A stretch of DNA of 64,000 nt from Chrysomallon squamiferum (taxonomy: Eukaryota; Mollusca; Gastropoda; Neomphalida; Peltospiridae), in the NCBI GenBank assembly GCA_012295275.1, contig CM022665.1:39443795-39507794 (forward strand), given 5' to 3'. The notes beneath the pieces were generated by a model that was not told the DNA's origin, ran no database searches, and was given only the letters and a program-made list of their open reading frames with translations. Positions 61,260-64,000 of the stretch are shown here, in pieces. The position numbers and the translations under genes are program-made. Within the stretch, counting starts at the first letter, position 1. The number at the start of each line of letters is the position of its first letter.

Positions 61260-64000
61260 ATTGTTCTTATTATTTGAAAAGTCTAACACAAATTCTTATT
61301 TTTCAGTGTTAATTAATTAACTGCTTAGATCAAGATTCAGAAAACTGGTGCCAGCTTCAACAATCAAACTTTGAAAAGATGGAAATTTTTAAAGATAATA
61401 ATAAAACAAAGTAAAATACTGATGAATAAAATTCTTAAAATTAAGCTAGTCAGTACTTTTAGTAGATTTCAATTTGTTTAATGAAATTATTTCCACCAAA
61501 TTAAAAAAAAAAGAATAAATAAACAAAGAATAAAATTTGGACAAAAGTAAAAAAAAAAGAAAGATAAAATTACTTCAAACAAACTACATCTAGCATACAT
61601 AAAGAATCCTTTAAAAAATTAGTTTTTAAATATTAAGCTTTCTATCTTTTAAATATTTAATTATTTATTTATTTATTTATAAAACAACAGTGTAGATAAG
61701 AAGTCCACTTCAGTTTCAGTCAGAGATAATCAACCAAGTTAATACATGTAAAAAACACGTTTGTATATGTACAATCCACAAACCTGCACACACTGATAAA
61801 GAACACAGCTGAAAACAATACTTTTACTTTTAAAATCACAATACTAACAATAACTCTTATGTTGAACAAAACTAGTCAGGAATTACATATATAATTTATT
61901 CATATACACACAAAATTTAGATATTAACAAGAATTACAATAATTTCAATATTAAAAATCAATCTGAACAAGATTTTTTGCTATTAAACTAAAGTGTACGT
62001 TGTTTCTATGTGTGAATAAGTTACAAAAAGTATAAAATATGACTGTTTAATGTCATTATTTATTTAGATTTGCTGTGTTTAACATTGTAATGTCAGTACT
62101 TTGAAAATGATTCACACACACACACACACACACAGAGGAGATCCATTCTTTATTGTTATTTAAACTATTAAATTACATCTTTTTTCCACTCATACATATA
62201 TTCATATAAATATACTTTCACATACATATATACACATACAATTTCTTAGGTTACTAATATGTTTTATCTCTCTGTATCTAATGTATATGCTAATTTAAGT
62301 ATAGATACACAAACAGATAGAGATAAGAGATTAAAACTGACAAATAACAAGAAAACAAATATTGAACATCAGAAGTAATAATCTCACTGACACTTCTAAA
62401 GCTCAAATAAAGCTTTAATAAAAATAATAAAAGAAAAAAGAAAGAAAAAAAGGAAAAAAGAAAAACCTCATAGTTTCTCCACCACTCATGAATGTACATA
62501 CACTACTTGTATGTATAAATCTTCAATAACTTGTGTCTACATTGTACTGGCAAGTTTGTACTACAGAAGATCAACAAAGTATTGGAGTGCAGATAAACAA
62601 TACATGTCACTCATGATAACCTGTGTGGCCAGGACAACATCAGGGGCACGCATAATGTGTCTTTTTTAGCACAAGGCTTGTCCAATATCACACCACACTG
62701 CAATTAACTTCTACACCTCTCTTCCTTTCTCAAACCATTGTTTGTTTATATTTGAGAAGAACATCAGAATATCAAACACCTCCTTGGCTACTCTGAACTC
62801 ACTGGCTAGCTAATAGGTCAAGATCAAAGATTATACACACAGCAAATATCCTTTTAGATAACTTCGAATACTGAAGGTTAAAATTTTGTAATTTTGAGAA
62901 GAAAATGTTTAAAAAGAAGAACAAAAGTCAAAGATAAATCTTTAATGTGAGAGATAAACTTTTAAAAGAACTGAGATTATGATTATTATTATAATGGTGA
63001 TGGTAATGATGATGATGATGATGATGATGATGATGGTAATTGTCAGGTTCTTTCAAATTTTTAATCCTTCGTACTCCTCTTAGTGCATTAAAGGTTAAGG
63101 CTTACTGTTTTACCCAAATGAAACACAAGATTAATATGTGTATTTTGTTAGCAGTGATCAAAGTTTAATTTTAAGCCATATATTGCCATTTTAACTTCTC
63201 AGAATTCAAAACGTTTTTCAGTATCTCTTGGTGAAGAGTTTACACTAGTGATAATTAATAACAGTAGTGGAAATAACCATAATCATAACAGAAGTAATAA
63301 AACCCAATGTTCTTACAGTAATAGTAAAAATAATAATAAATTACAACAAGTGCAAAAAGAAACATACTAAAGAATACTCAAGAAGCATGTTAAGCTGAAA
63401 CAAAAACCTGATGCTGTTATTTACACTAGTAGTTTTATTGTTTATCCTACACTGAAATAACTTAACACTCCTTGGGCTTGTCTGATCTTGAGTTACTTTA
63501 TACCTTATCATACTTACAATGTTCTTGTTTGAGTCGATATTCTTTTCAGGTCTGGACACATCAGAAAGAAAAAAAACAACAAAAAAACAAACACACAGCC
63601 AAGCTACTGGTTTAAATAACTAGGTGGTGTTGTTGTTGTTTTTTTTGTTACAAGGAGGAGGGATTCAAATAACATTTAACAATGGGTATATCATATTTAT
63701 GACAGGTATAGGATATGTAAAAAAAAATAAAGATATATTCTTAAACTGTAATTCAGCACTTGTTAGATATCACAGTATGAGTATTCCAATTCGGATAAAC
63801 TTTCAATCATTTTAAATACATAATCTGTGTTTTGAAATTTACATTGGGCATTGTCCACCCATGTAACCTGTAATTTAAACACTGTAATTTGTGAAGTGTT
63901 GCCTAAGGGGGACTGGATAGATTTATTATTTTTTCTTTTTTTTTTGTTTTGTTTTTGTTTTATTTTTAAATGTTTGTTATTGACCTTAATAGCTTTATTT
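59881..64000. other. AT-rich stretch to window end, no gene seen
   Basis: Holds poly-A at 61230-61255, (TTTA)n at 61658-61680, (CA)n at 62113-62134 and (GAT)n at 63004-63035. Presumed continuation of the CCDC88 5' intron. No HOOK N-terminal exon was found on the minus strand. Confidence 0.45.

Overview
This is an AT-rich window from an animal nuclear genome. It has GT-AG introns, microsatellites everywhere ((AAT)n, (AAAT)n, (CA)n, (GA)n, (TA)n, long poly-A/T) and several old minisatellites. The one confident protein gene has an invertebrate, Daple-like architecture. Repeat style and copies of a GGGAAATAACT motif make me favour a mollusc, possibly a cephalopod or gastropod; this is inference. 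No prokaryotic gene, CRISPR array, phage or virus was recognised.

Positions 20955-44379, minus strand: 23 consecutive exons of a CCDC88-family gene (Girdin/GIV - Daple). Every exon has AG/GT borders and every phase joins to the next. The exons encode, in order: the C-terminal part of the HOOK domain; the HOOK-to-coil linker; about 1,100 residues of coiled coil; a short basic patch; Ser-rich spacers; a G-protein-binding-and-activating (GBA) motif; and a 712-residue low-complexity tail ending WYEYGCV, the Daple-type Dishevelled PDZ ligand. About 2,181 codons are visible. The first ~90-100 residues of the HOOK domain are not visible and are probably upstream of position 64000. The 770-nt exon contains a one-base frame break near 29416-29420.

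Positions 44380-64000: almost certainly the upstream intron(s) of the same gene. I see no convincing coding exon. The region holds several diverged tandem-repeat arrays (periods about 35, 75-150 and 160-180 bp), short tandem duplications, and a ~105-bp (GA)n tract at 58030.

Positions 9120-20476: apparently intergenic, low-complexity DNA. It contains a foldback element (12461-12590), a GC-richer unidentified island (13560-14220), a degenerate tRNA-like SINE (about 14419-14530) and a nearly perfect 37-bp-stem hairpin (14902-14994).

Positions 1-8979: probably a second minus-strand gene of unknown identity. A clean first coding exon (23 codons, ATG to GT donor) lies at 8910-8979 in a CpG-containing island. 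Candidate terminal exons are at 5033-5071 and near 1160. The rest is intron or flank with minisatellites at 4260-4600 and 7410-8225 and a large (AAT/AAC) palindrome at 8421-8561.

The two minus-strand genes appear to lie in tandem and no functional link between them can be read from the sequence. From family knowledge, the CCDC88 protein would join dynein/microtubule adaptor function (HOOK plus coil), trimeric G-protein modulation (GBA) and Wnt/Dishevelled binding (C-terminal GCV) in one polypeptide.
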